A stretch of DNA of 64,000 bases from Puccinia triticina (taxonomy: Eukaryota > Basidiomycota > Pucciniomycetes > Pucciniales > Pucciniaceae). The stretch spans positions 2,409,501-2,473,500 of the forward strand of contig NC_070560.1 in NCBI RefSeq assembly GCF_026914185.1, read 5' to 3'. Positions 22,724-33,525 of the stretch are shown here, piece after piece. The notes beneath the pieces are model-generated. The model saw only the letters and a list, made by a program, of their open reading frames with translations, did no database searches and was not told the origin of the DNA. The position numbers were made by a program, and so were the translations under genes. Positions within the stretch are counted from its first letter, which is position 1, and each line of letters opens with the position of its first letter.

Positions 22724-24349
22724 TTATCCTCCCAGACATCTGTACCAAACTGTTTGTGGATCAGTTTTTTCCACTCTTCCCAGCTTACTTTTCCGACAGA
22801 TTTCTTTTTTTCTGACGAACCAGTCTAAAGCTACGCCTTCAAATAACCTTGGCAATCTGGAGGTTACTACTTCATCCAAAGCTTCGTAGCACTCAAGGAG
22901 ATGATCTACGTAGTCTATGAAGTAGATATGATCATATTCTCCTTCTCCGGAGAACTTAGGCCATTCTTTCATTGGCGGCATCAGTTTGCATTTGGTTATT
23001 GGATCTAAACTATTCAAGAAAGAAGTAGTCTGTCTTGGTTGTTCCTGGTAAGGTTGGGAATCACTGGGAGCGTTTGGGTGTGGTGACCTGGTTGGTTCCT
23101 CTTCTTTAGGAGGTAGAAACCTTTCTTGGTGTTGAAACACTCTGTTCCTGTTATTTAGTAAAGGATTATTAAACCTGACATATTCCATCTGAGCAGATTC
23201 GGGGTTATGAATCATATGCGGGGGAGTGTGTATTCCAGCTACATTTTGTTTAAGAGTTTTTATCTCTTGTTTCAGAGAGCTAATTTGTTCCGTTGTGGAG
23301 ATGTTGATTTTATTTACCATCTCCTTCATGTTATCTTCCTGATGACTTACTAAGTCTATCAAGATTTGTAGTTGGGCGGATTGATGGTCTTCACGCTCTC
23401 TGTTCTCTTTGATAACCTCAGTTCTCAGAGTAGACAACATTTGACTTTTAAAGTCTGCCATATCAATGTCAATATCCGTAAGTTTGTCTAGTAGACTTTG
23501 ATTATTACTCGTCATATTCTCAAGGCTTTTTGTTATCTCACTTGTTTTACTCTTGATTTCTCCAATGTCTTGGCAAAACTCAGCAATTTTAACAAAATGT
23601 TCTTGAGACATTACTATTGCACGACTAACAGCAGATTCAAGAGTGTTAATAATAAAAGTATGACATTCCACAATTTTCTTGTTTGTAAACTTATATTGGT
23701 TACTAGAGTTACTATGCAATGTAGACAAATTTCCATACAAGTTATCAAACATATGGAAAATGAAATCTCTATCAACTACATCTGGTCGTAGGCTTGTTCC
23801 AAGGTGTTCGCTGCCTTCATGACTTGAGCCCATCTGGCGCGGTCTCTGCGGAGCTGGTTGGTTTGATCTGTTGGAGGAGCTTTTCGTTTTTTTGAAGTCC
23901 TCGCTGGAGGGGTGATCTGCTTCTTCACTGTCCAGGGGTTCCAACCCTCCACGAAGGACTCTAGTTCCTTTCGAGTGAGAAACTTCTGAGCCGCTTTTTG
24001 GCTCTCTTGAGCTCCGCGTAGAGCGGTTTTCAACTCCTCTGGAGATCCTTGAGCCTGGAAAGAGATGCATTTCCTCCAGTTGGCTCGGTGGACGTACACC
24101 AAGTTCTGGATCATCTTGACCTGCTCCTCCTCCAGCTCTTTGGTAGTTTTCACCGGAGCTTGGGTTTTCGAGGTGCTTGGAGCCGGGTCCGTGTTCTTCT
24201 TGAACCGAAGCGGGGCCTCGAAGTCCGCCGGATCCTCCTCCAACTGATCCTCCGACGACAGATCCTCCAATGGCGGACCCTTTGCGGCTGACTCTTTTCG
24301 GAGTGGCAAGGGGTCCTTCGAGGTCAGGTCTGGAAGATCGGGTAGACAT
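22724..24349 (-). CDS. Chromovirus Gag-like ORF
   Basis: 541 codons from ATG at 24349. The N-terminal 190 residues are Gly/Ser/Pro-rich and disordered. The middle (about 190-400) is helical with heptad-like patterns and ends before a Pro-rich stretch. The capsid-type region starts near PMKEWPKFSGEGEYDHIYFI (about residue 470). A homopolymer frameshift near 22,806 sends the frame to a stop; the true Gag continues in the frame of the 21049-22722 ORF. The first 530 bases are also open in another frame of the same strand (see the ORF1 entry). The ATG lies inside the last candidate intron of that overlapping gene. Confidence 0.8.
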   Translation of the reverse strand: MSTRSSRPDLEGPLATPKRVSRKGSAIGGSVVGGSVGGGSGGLRGPASVQEEHGPGSKHLENPSSGENYQRAGGGAGQDDPELGVRPPSQLEEMHLFPGSRISRGVENRSTRSSREPKSGSEVSHSKGTRVLRGGLEPLDSEEADHPSSEDFKKTKSSSNRSNQPAPQRPRQMGSSHEGSEHLGTSLRPDVVDRDFIFHMFDNLYGNLSTLHSNSSNQYKFTNKKIVECHTFIINTLESAVSRAIVMSQEHFVKIAEFCQDIGEIKSKTSEITKSLENMTSNNQSLLDKLTDIDIDMADFKSQMLSTLRTEVIKENREREDHQSAQLQILIDLVSHQEDNMKEMVNKINISTTEQISSLKQEIKTLKQNVAGIHTPPHMIHNPESAQMEYVRFNNPLLNNRNRVFQHQERFLPPKEEEPTRSPHPNAPSDSQPYQEQPRQTTSFLNSLDPITKCKLMPPMKEWPKFSGEGEYDHIYFIDYVDHLLECYEALDEVVTSRLPRLFEGVALDWFVRKKEICRKSKLGRVEKTDPQTVWYRCLGG

Positions 24350-25084
24350 GTTGTCAGTGTGGATGTTTATAAGGGGTAAGTTCTTGTAAAAAGAAATAGA
24401 CTAACCTTTGACTTCCGGTTCGGAGTCGCTAACGTCAATATCCGCTAAGTTCTTGGCGGGAGCTGGGTCTATTTCAGCTGCGGAGAACGGAGAAATTGGT
24501 CAGTAATGTACTTTTTATTTGCGGGTGAATTTGCAGGAGAGAGTTGCTTACGGGTGTCTCTTGGGTGGCGTATAGTACCGGCGATGTAGTTTGGTTTTGG
24601 CGCAGGCACTAACGTTACCAGAGTAAAACAATTATCAGCGCTACCGGCGGTGCGGAATAGAAGTAGGATAAAACGTACTAGTAGGTTTCTTCAACGGTAC
24701 GTCCACCTCTAGTTTTGGCGCAGCAGAGGCCGCGAGATTCTTTTTGGATTGGGTTTTCCGAACCACTGTAGAAACAGGAATCAGGGTTAGCGTGTATTTA
24801 ACACGGGTAGTTGAAAAGGTAGAAATTTCAAGCTCACTTTTGCGTTCTAGGCAAGCTTTAGCTTTGCGAGTGCAATGTTCACATAAGAAGAGTTGAAATC
24901 GAAGTTTTCCTTTGATACTTTCTTTTTGTTTGCGTTCAATTTGGTCGGTGGCAATCTTGAGCTGCTCGGCGTACGAAAGCTTCTCCCAGGCGGTAGGGAC
25001 GTAATTCCGGGCACGTTCTTCTCTCTGTTCTTTAAGATAACGGAGATAATACTGAATCAGTTCAGCATTTCTCTGTAATTCCAC
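23776..25084 (-). CDS. Spliced ORF1 overlapping Gag in another frame
   Basis: This is a candidate multi-exon protein. The last exon (23776 to about 24328) is open for about 180 codons in a frame different from Gag on the same strand and has a charged, helix-like composition (ANWRKCISFQAQGSPEEL, KAAQKFLTRKELESFVEG). Upstream, short coding blocks with good GT...AG borders can be linked. A block ending CEHCTRKAKACLERK precedes a GTGAGC donor. A VVRKTQSKKNL block, a short Pro/Asn block and an Asp/Glu-rich block (KNLADIDVSDSEPEVK) follow, the last before a GTTAGT...CTTCCAG intron. The Gag ATG falls within that last intron. The first exon is not found; an acceptor TTTTTCAG lies at 25085. The Cys cluster suggests nucleic-acid binding. 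The function is unknown to me. Confidence 0.5.
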
Positions 25085-25634
25085 TGAAAAAGAATGAGAA
25101 AAAAATCTTTGTCAGAAAAAGATTATTTCACGGTTTTTCTGCGGTAAAAAGGATGGTACAGAAGGATTTAAAGGCTTCTGAAGATACGCGCGAAGAAATC
25201 GCGGTTTAGGTTGCTCTATGGAGAGCGGTTAATTAGCGCTGAAGAGCGCGGGGTTAGTTCTGCGCGAGGTAGCGCAGGTGGCGAGCTGCGGAGAGCAGGT
25301 AGAGAGCACTAGAGTGCTCTGAGTTGGTTGCGCTGAAGTTCGCGCCTAAAGTCGCGCGAAGTAGAGCGGCTAAGGTTAGCGCTAGGTAGCGCGGGTGGTG
25401 CGCTATTGAGAGCGGGTAGGGAGCTATAATAAACTTAATAAATTAAGTTTTAAGGGGCAATATTGCCTACTGCGCTCAAAGCGCAAGGGTTTAGACTTAA
25501 CGCAAAAGTTAAGTAAGCTTAAGTAAGCTTAAGAGTAGGTTTGGTCAGGTTTTAATCGTTGGATAAACGAAAAGAACTGAGTTTTTTATGGTTTTATGGG
25601 TTTATAAGGGTAAGTTCCCGGCCAGACCCCCAAT

Positions 25635-26736
25635 TGTCAGGCGCGGTGATGCCAAGAGTGACACTCTTCTAGCTACACCGGTGACTGCGCAGCGGTGCGG
25701 TGTGGCGCGCGGTAAAAAATATGAAATAACTAGGATATGTTATTTCTAATAGACCCAAAAGGGGGTTTAACAGAGGGGCCAGGAGTGCCTGGGGTATTTA
25801 AGTGCCCTCTGAAGAATCTTACAGGGCCTGCGCATGGGATGCGCAGGGGTATTTTAAGTCCTGTGGCGTCTGGGGCCCAGTTAAGGGGGTTTTTGAACGT
25901 TTGGAACGTTCCCAGGAGATGGTGGGGGATAGAATCCCGAAATAAAAAGAGAAACAGTGGACTTACTCGGCGAGGAAGTCCACAACAAAAAGACAGACAA
26001 CTCAAAAGAACCGAGATCGAAGAACGGACAGGCTGGCGAACTGGTCGGGTAGACAAGGGCAAGGCTGGCGGTGCTGCGAAATGGTTGGTATGAATCTGGG
26101 GAGGCTTTTACTCGCTCAAAAGCCTCCCCTTAAATATTTTTGCGGCAACCGGTAGGGTTGTCATTCTATTTTCAAATCCCTCGCGGCTGCTTGGCCGCGG
26201 GAAAGACTATTTTTTGACAGGAGTGATTGTGAGTCTTTGTGCTTTCGTTGCTCCTGTTCAATTTATCTCTTACTATTGGAACTCTTCCTCGGTCCAAGGA
26301 AGAGTTCTATTCTTCAGACCGTTCTTGGTTGTTCATCTTCGGCCGGGGAAGAAGCAGTAGTTAACTTCTCCTCCGGCCGTTTCAAATAGAACAATCCATC
26401 TTTGGCCGGGGGGGAAGCTGTAGTTTACTCCTCATCCGGCCGTATCTCATAGAACTATCTAGTGTAGTTTGGTTTTAGTTTTATAATGTCAAACCCGTTC
26501 TCTTGGCCTGAGAACGGGTTTCTTGAACTATGGCCACGTTTCTTCTCCGGCCAATTCTATCAGCAAGAGTTATGTTAACAGTCTTATCTTCTCATTTCCG
26601 CAGTCAAGCGGATGCATAATGAATTTTCTCCTGAGCGGCGCTCTGCGCCGCACTTGGTGTTCAATAAGTTATTTATTGTTACATGTAATACAATTGGTTA
26701 GCCGGGCTCTAACTTATTGTAGTAGCCCGGCTGACA
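25635..26736 (-). repeat. 5' LTR of the chromovirus
   Basis: This LTR is 1102 bp, TGTCAG...CTGACA, nearly identical to 17916-19029 and lacking its 12-bp insertion. As the 5' LTR in element orientation it should carry the promoter. Confidence 0.95.
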
Positions 26737-26741
26737 GCGTT

Positions 26742-27760
26742 GAGCCTGATCTATAGCGTAATAATCCACAAGTGGTAAAAGCTCCGCACTTTAAAAGCAC
26801 AAGTCTGCAATAGTAGTTTTGTACGCAAAAGTAAAGGTCCCATAAAACTGGGCATGCGGCCAAATATTGGCGGGTGTGCGGTCCCACACGCCCTTTTTGA
26901 AGGACATGGGCGTGGGCGTGCCCCCGGGGGATGGGTGTGCGTTTATCAACACCCCCGCCCCAGCTCCACCCGCTGGTGGAACCCGCTTTTGCTGCTCTGG
27001 CTCACGTGCTGAAGCCCCACTGCTATCAGTCCACGAGTTCTGGTCTGCCGCAGTCCAGCCCTGCCTATCCGCTCAAGGTTGCAGGCTGGCCAGAATAACA
27101 AGGGGGGGAATCAGTCACCACACTGGGGTTTTTTTGGGTGGGCGGGGGGGGGGGGGGGTCAAAAGCAGGGTGGGGTTTGCCATGGGACCAGCCAATCCCC
27201 TCAGGGGAACAGTCAGCAAGAACGGCCCAGGGCGCGGGGAACCGGGACTGGAGCACGCTGACAACAGGGGAATGGAGCATACCAACAACAGGGGACTGGA
27301 GTATGGGGAGCTGGGTTTGGTGTTGGATGTCATTCATGGGTGAGTTGTTCACAGGTGCAGTGGCCCAAGGCCGGTGTGTTGCACAGCTGCAGCTCATGGC
27401 CCTAGGAATGCCTTATGGCTTACAGGGTCACTGGTGGGTTCTCACTGGGTATTGGGGGCCAAACAGGTCCCCATTTTCTTATGCACTCCTATTACAGAGT
27501 GTGCTTTGGCACACTCTTCTGTCAAATTGTTTTGGATATGTATACTTTAAATCATGTATTACATCCTTCTATTTATCACATACAGAAACAACAAAAGTTT
27601 AGAAGGATGTAATACATGATTTAAAGTATACATATTCAAAACAATTTGACAGAATCTTTTGGGAGGAGGAGGGGGAACAGTGACACAAGCTCTGTTGTGG
27701 AAGAGAGAATGTGAAAATAAGGATGGGGACTACGGCTAGCCGGATGTTGAGCTTGAGACG
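26742..27760. other. Non-coding spacer with homopolymer and hairpin
   Basis: No supported gene. It contains a run of 15 G at 27144-27158 and a long inverted repeat (listed separately). GC-rich open frames around 26,900-27,400 overlap on both strands and show no family features. Confidence 0.4.
27518..27653. repeat. 53-bp near-perfect inverted repeat
   Basis: Arms 27518-27570 and 27601-27653 are reverse complements with one or two differences and a 30-nt loop, AT-rich (TATGTATACTTTAAATCATG). It could be a tiny MITE or a cruciform-forming element. No TSD is evident. Confidence 0.8.
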
Positions 27761-30205
27761 TCAGTCAGCAATGACAGCAAGAGAAGAGCCATCATCCTGA
27801 TCAGGCTGTGTAGCTATGGAACCGGAGTTCTGATCAACGGAAGGGGGAGCGGGATCGGTGGTTTTTTGGTCAGCTTGAACGGAAGGAGGAACGGAATTGT
27901 TGGCCTGAACGGAAGGGGGAGCGGGGTTGGTGGGTTGGTTTGGTAGTTGAGAGGCCTTGGTATTGACAGGAGCCACGGCCAGCCCCTCGGGGGGAACAGC
28001 ACCCGCTGCGGCCGTTGGCTTCTTCGCCCACCCTCCCACCACCTCCTTCTTGTCCTCAGGTTTGATGATTGCCCGGCAGATCAGTTGGGTCAACGACAAC
28101 GTCCCCAGACGGCTGATCTTCTCCACTTTCCAATTAGCCGCATGCAGTATCAACACTAACTCCTTCCCATCCTGAGCCATACAACATCAACTACAGTCAT
28201 TCTGATCAGCCCCTTTCCTCTCACGTCCGAGTTTCTCGTTAGGTAAAAAGCGCGACGTACTTGCGAGTCTAGAAGATCGATCAATGGTCTTCCAGTTTCT
28301 TCTTACACTTGAGGATGGGCCGCATCATTGGAGAACAAGCTCTGAACATGTTGAGATATCTTGACATCTTTGAGGATCTCCCAGGTTTGGAGCGGACAAT
28401 CTTGAACTTGACTCCAATTAGTCATGGTCCTCTCAACCAGGATCATCTTGGTCGACGATGACGAGACCTCCGAAAGCTGTGTGATGATCGCAAGAAAACA
28501 GTCTCAATGATTCCTGTGTCGAATCGGTTGGATAGGAAATAATTTACGTTTTTGAGAATCTTGACCGCGGTTTCGTCGTTCCATTCACGAAGAACAAAGC
28601 GGGCGAAGAAGACTCGGACGCCTCGACGGTTCTGGACATCGAATAAATTGTGTGCTTCCAGGATGACTCGTTTTGAGGAAACGGCCTGAGGGAATCGTTT
28701 TGCCAAAAAACTGGCTTTCCCAGATGGTTATCAAGGAAAAGAAAAAGTAAAATTAACCACAATGAATCGGTCATGATATTGAGAGTTATTGAGAAGAAGA
28801 CAGACTGCTTGGGCTTGGACGATTACTTCTGCCCTGTCTTGTAGCACAATTCGTAAACGCGGATACGTGCGTGCCAAGCTTAATGCTACATGGCCGACCC
28901 CTCCACCTAAGTCGACCATCAAACCTACACGTAGGAATCAAATTAGTTCCGGAGGCTGAATTTCAATCAATCAATAGTTTTCTTTTCCTGCCGTTTCCTA
29001 TAGTTCCCCAGTTATATCCGCTCAGTCCCTGGTCACTGGACCCAATACGAGACAAACATTCTGTCGCTGTGATGCCAAATAAGGCGAGTGTTGTTTTTGG
29101 GAGGGTTGATAGACGCCATAATGAATGTCAGTTGAGAGGAATAACATAGGGGCCGATAGATTTTGAGGAAGTCGAGAAATGAGAAACATTTCACTTACCT
29201 TATTCCACCCAAAACAAAATCAGTTGTTGAAGATGACCCATAAGAGAGCCCATTGCGTTCGAAACAGTAGAAAAATGTAAGAAGCAGCGGGATGGTAAGA
29301 GAGAGAGAGGGGGGGGGGGAGGATGTACATAAATCTTTTTAAGCGGACTTCTTGATCATAACTGAGTTGAAGAAACGTTCGGAAGTCCATGCCGGTTTCA
29401 AAGGCATGAGAGAACGGAGATTGGTCGCCAAAGAACGATCTCGAACTCGAGGGCTCCAAGATACACTCGGTCAAATGGGACGAGGATTTGAACATTTCGT
29501 CCGTCGAATGAGTGATCAAAGCTGGAAGCGTGTTCGGGCCCATGTGCTTCTCCGAATTGCTGCTCAAGAGGTGCGTGTCAGAGTGGTGTATCAGTTTTTC
29601 GGGGAGAGGAGAAAAATGGACAGACAGTTCCCGGGGCAGCTCTTCGGCCGATTTACCGGTGTCAAGGGCCAGACTATGACGATTGTTAGCGAACCAACGT
29701 TTCTTGGGAGAGGTGAAGATATGGTGAGAGACGAGGAGACGCATGAGCCGTTCAAGACGGAGCGGGCTAGCGTCACACTTCTCCGCAATCTATTGGATGT
29801 CCATTCCTGCTGACCTGTGCCTGCTGGCCTGAGAATCTCGGGAATGTGGCCTTCGACGGTCACTCGTACATATAGCCGACGAGACGTTGAACTAAATGTA
29901 CACATGATATTCCATCCATTGCCATCAGCGACTTACGCACCTAGAGATATCTGCTTTCCGCCCGAGGAGACGACTTACAGCGAGCGCATGTGTGCAGATA
30001 AACCCGGTACTGTCCTGGACTTTGGAGGTCCATTCGGCGCAGGCAGCGACGATGAGGTCGACAGCTTCGAGCACCTCGTACGGTGTCACCGGATGGGCCC
30101 GAGAGTAGCGGATTGGTTCTGTTGGGCCGTGGCAGATTCGGCCACCACCTTCTCGATCGTCTGGACCGAGTTCGATATCAGATCGGCGAGCGAAGACAAC
30201 GACAT
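27761..30205 (-). pseudogene. SAM-dependent O-methyltransferase, probably decayed
   Basis: Coding blocks in order match a fungal class-I-like O-methyltransferase. The N-terminal helix region starts at ATG 30205 (SLSSLADLISNSVQTIEK) and continues as PYEVLEAVDLIVAACA. The winged-helix part is CDASPLRLERLMRLLVSHHI. The SAM-binding glycine motif at about 28,810-28,915 is MVDLGGGVGHVALSLA followed by the acidic LQD. A catalytic-side block has FARFVLREWNDETAVKILKN, then MILVERTM, and the C-terminal blocks follow. Introns separate most blocks. Lesions: an in-frame TGA with a frame change near 30,097 between two clearly coding stretches, a TAG at about 29,810 just before the CDASP block, and frame conflict near 29,200-29,270. 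The enzyme would methylate a small hydroxylated substrate in secondary metabolism. Some lesions could be misread introns, so a working gene is not fully excluded. Confidence 0.65.
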
Positions 30206-30264
30206 TCTTGGGCGCTTGCCGAGTCGATTGAGGCTGGTCAGCAGGAAGAGAGGATGGAGTTGTG

Positions 30265-30435
30265 GCGGTGGTCGGAGCTTTGCATTACATGCCCCCAGAA
30301 ATGATCAAAGGGAAATCTTTCGGACCCAGTATCGACTGGTGGGCACTTGGGGTAGTCATGTATGTACCAGACCATTTTTGCCTGCTATCCATTTGACACC
30401 ATAGGAGATGAAGCAGAAAGATCCTACAAAGGTAC
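30265..30435 (+). pseudogene. Protein-kinase domain scrap
   Basis: On the plus strand 30274-30363 reads GALHYMPPEMIKGKSFGPS then IDWWALGVVMY. This is the kinase activation segment with the APE-like PPE and the subdomain IX Asp-x-Trp-x-x-Gly. A second stretch, FDTIGDEAERSYKG, follows at about 30,392 in a different frame, where a C-lobe pocket residue run would be expected. Neither ATP-binding nor catalytic-loop sequence is found upstream, where the O-methyltransferase start lies on the other strand. It is a truncated fragment. Confidence 0.6.
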
Positions 30436-30573
30436 GACCATAAAACCTTCATAATCTATGAACTCTCATTGACACATGAGGTATTCGCCACTGACTCGCC
30501 GTTTTGAGGGCTAGTACAGATGATCGGAAAAGGCCCAAGCTGCTCATAAACGCAGGGCATTATGAGATACCCT

Positions 30574-31161
30574 TCAGTCGACAGAAATTCCTTTACTCCT
30601 CAGATCCTCTTTTGCCATTCGAATATCCTGCAACAAAAATAATAGCGACGAAGTACAGCACCATTAACGGACAAGGCGAGATGGATCTGCTGATGGGAGA
30701 GCAGGAGACGGACCGAGAGCAATTCATGATAAGACTCTTCATGGATCTTGGACTGATTGGAGCCGGAGATATCGAGCAAGATCTTAGCCAAACAGGCCGA
30801 TCCGAAGCCAAGCAGCCCCAGCCCGATCGGCGCCTACACAGACGGACGGCCAAGCCATGCACAAACGGTCAGGAGGTGATGGTTCTCGGCCAGCTCTTGC
30901 GCCGAAGCGCTCGGGAGACTTAACTGCGAGGAGCGTGACGGAGGTGTATCCGATTGCTGCGTGCTGGAGGTGGGCGAAGACGAGGAGGGGATAATAGAGA
31001 GCCAAGAAGCTGAGAACGTAGCCGAGGAGCTTCTGGACCGGCTTCCGCTTCGTGGTCGATGAGAGCAGCACGGATCCTTTTGCTTGTCCACGCCCTGATG
31101 TCGATCCTTCCCTGGCCATCTCTTTTCTGATGTCGTTTTGTTGGCTGGCGTGAGCTGGCAT
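30574..31161 (-). CDS. DPM3: Dolichol-phosphate mannosyltransferase subunit 3
   Basis: The model is complement(join(30574..30627,30714..30833,30925..31161)), 136 residues, both joins in phase 0. Introns of 86 nt (GTCCGT...TTGCAG) and 91 nt (GTTAAGT...GTGTAG, with CTGAC branch). Two hydrophobic segments (about residues 46-68, LLGYVLSFLALYYPLLVFAHL, and about 79-98, APIGLGLLGFGSACLAKILL) are followed by a charged tail. The tail, HEESYHELLSDIRMAKEDL then RSKGISVD, is the family signature: DPM3 proteins end in an ELxxEIxxAKxDLRxKG-like helix that contacts the catalytic subunit. DPM3 anchors Dpm1 in the ER membrane to make dolichol-phosphate mannose for glycosylation and GPI anchors. The usual length is about 90-100 residues; this one has about 45 extra polar N-terminal residues, so translation may start at the inner Met at residue 15. 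Confidence 0.8.
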
Positions 31162-33525
31162 TGTATCGCGGTTCTCAAGGTGCGCGCCTTTGGCTGGCGC
31201 AAGGGCGGCGCCCCCAGGCGAGTCGAGAGGGCAGGATTTTATTTCTAAAAGGCCCCCCTGACGGAGGCTCGCCTCAGCCTACCCCCCGAGGGCCCAAAGT
31301 CTCGAGGCCCCGAGGGACTTGGTTAAGTTCGATAAAATTTGCACTTTTTCAAGCGATCAAATACCGCAGCTCGTCGTTCCCAAGCTCGACGATGCTCCAG
31401 AGGAGCCGCTCCCGGCCGTCCCGAGCAGTTCCGAGGATTCCCGAGGACCGGGTGCCGACAGCCGAGCCCAGCCGATCATGCCAGTTATCTCGGCTGTCCA
31501 TCACCTGTGCAATCACTGAACCTGTACACTGCCCATGACGTCCTATCTGTCCAATGATGATCAGACAAGTCATCATCATCTCCACAGCTTTTACAAATAT
31601 GCAGCACTGCAGGCTGCCATGTCTTGCAGAGGGAAGAAACTGCGATATCCTCAGCGACAGTCTGCATATATGTACACACTCGCCGAGACGGCAGCTGCAG
31701 CTCTCTCTCTCTCTCTCGCTCTCTCGCTCTCTCGAGACCCTCTCACTCGGCTTGATCGCTTACACGCAGCCGAGAGAGCGCCCTAAATATCCCCTTTCGA
31801 GGTGCTGGTCGCCGAGCGCTTGAAGGGGATCGGATTGCCAGATTATGTGTACGTCGTCTCCATATCGCTGCACCCCCGGATCCCCAAAGAGCCTTGCTGC
31901 AGGCGGCCAAACTGCTGCACAGGGGGTGATCACATCGGCCGCCAACTCAGACGAGCGTCGCATCCCTTTCAGAGCTCAGATTGACGACACACATGCTTGT
32001 TTGCATCTATTTATTTATCCCGTTCTCTAAGGCTCCTCGACGGCCACTCGATCGGCCGTCCGGCCGTGGCCCTTCCTTGCTCCCACATAATCACTGAGAG
32101 GAACACATCCTATACCACCCCAAAAATCCAGTTCGCGTGCATCCCCATGCTTGTGTGCATATCGCCATGGGTCCAAACCTCCCTGGCTTGAGGAGCTTGA
32201 GGCAGATCAATGCCTGTTATAGGAGTAGCATCCCTGCTTTTTTTTGGCCCAGTGCATGTCATCATTCACTCGGGCTGGTTTATTGCACATAATCGCCCAT
32301 CCACCCCAATCCCATCCGGGGATAAGCTGCTTTCTGGTTAATGAAGCCAACACGCCTCCGCTCCAAGACAAGACGCCCCCCGGATCCCGGCCACTCGTTA
32401 ATTTTCGTGGGTGCTCTGCACAGACGGCGCGCCGAAGGGCGACTCTGGACAGAGGGGCAGTAGAGCTTGCGTGCCTCTTCACAGCCGCCAAGCCCTGGGG
32501 GATAGTCATAGGCCATCATCCCCAGATAATCTGGAGATGGACGATGTCTTGGCTTCGTCGTCCTCGGCGCGAATCTCCAGCCTCTGCCATTCGTCGGTGC
32601 AGGTGGGCCCTTGCGTTGGCGGTCTTCGAGCCTTCCTCGTCTCCCTTCGTCTCCCCTGCTCGGGCGCCATGGCTTCCGTGTATGTCCATCCCACACATTC
32701 TCCAAGCTCCCTCACCCGAGCCACCCATCCATCCCCTCCAGCTGCTGCTGCTGCTGCTGCGAGGGCACTGCATGCCTTCGATCGCCATGGGTGTCGTCCT
32801 CAAACACCAATGACGCACGTTTCCGTCTCCTGCAGCTTCTTCCCTGTATACATAAATACAATCGATATCATCCATACATCATACAGGCCCATCCAAAGTC
32901 TCATCGAGCTCGGTGAAACCCCCACAGCATCCCCCCTCTCCCTGACCAGCCGACACTGTTTCCAGCCCACGCATCCCTTATTTTGTCGCATCCCGTCGCA
33001 ACAAGGACGATTGGACTCTAATACATCATCGTTTTATGTCCTCGGGAATCGCTTCAAGCACGCTGAGGCATAGTTCCGGCCCCCTATGAACTCGATTAGC
33101 TTTCATTCTTCATTTCCGAATCATGATTGAAAGCTCTGTGGGCTCGGTGTAGGCTCTTCTGAGGTGCTGATCGTCCTCTGCAACCCAGTCTAACATCTCC
33201 CCTTTCCGAGTATTCGTGCAGGCACACACACACACACACCACCTCAACATATATTTTAAATATCTGCTTCCCTTTTTTGTCCATATGCCCCTGTCTTACC
33301 TCTCGCCAAATATGCCAGTCCACCCATAGATCAGCTTATGTAGCCCTACGTTTTTTAAGGAATAAGCTGAGGCAGAATCCATAGAGAATCTACTTGTTGC
33401 CTGGCACCCCTCTCTCCCCCACCCCAACCCATCCGTCCCCAGTGGTCTTCTACCTTGGCGCTCATTTCTTTCTGCCCTTTGTAAACAGCCCATCACCTCA
33501 CCGTACCTGCAATTCGAAAGACAAG
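31162..33525. other. Divergent promoter region, CT-rich
   Basis: This lies between DPM3 (minus) and the gene at 33526 (plus). It has CT microsatellite (31700-31735), CTG/GCT repeat (32740-32762) and AC repeat (33224-33238) tracts. Pyrimidine-rich sequence precedes the 33526 ATG, as is common in fungal promoters. Open frames up to 220 codons overlap on both strands and are not supported as genes. Confidence 0.45.

Larger units (their letters stand above)
17911..26741 (-). mobile_element. Full-length Ty3/Gypsy chromovirus with TSD
   Basis: An 8.8-kb LTR retrotransposon lies in minus orientation: 5' LTR 25635-26736, 3' LTR 17916-19029. The LTR ends are TGTCAG...CTGACA. A perfect 5-bp target duplication GCGTT flanks it at 17911-17915 and 26737-26741. 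A purine-rich tract (GGTGGGAGGGAA on the minus strand, 19030-19041) precedes the 3' LTR and a primer-binding-site-like TGGGGGTCTGGCC begins two bases after the 5' LTR. The order Gag, CCHC, protease, RT, integrase, chromodomain is typical of fungal chromoviruses. The nearly identical LTRs imply recent insertion. The coding region is broken at several places, so this copy is non-autonomous. Confidence 0.95.
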
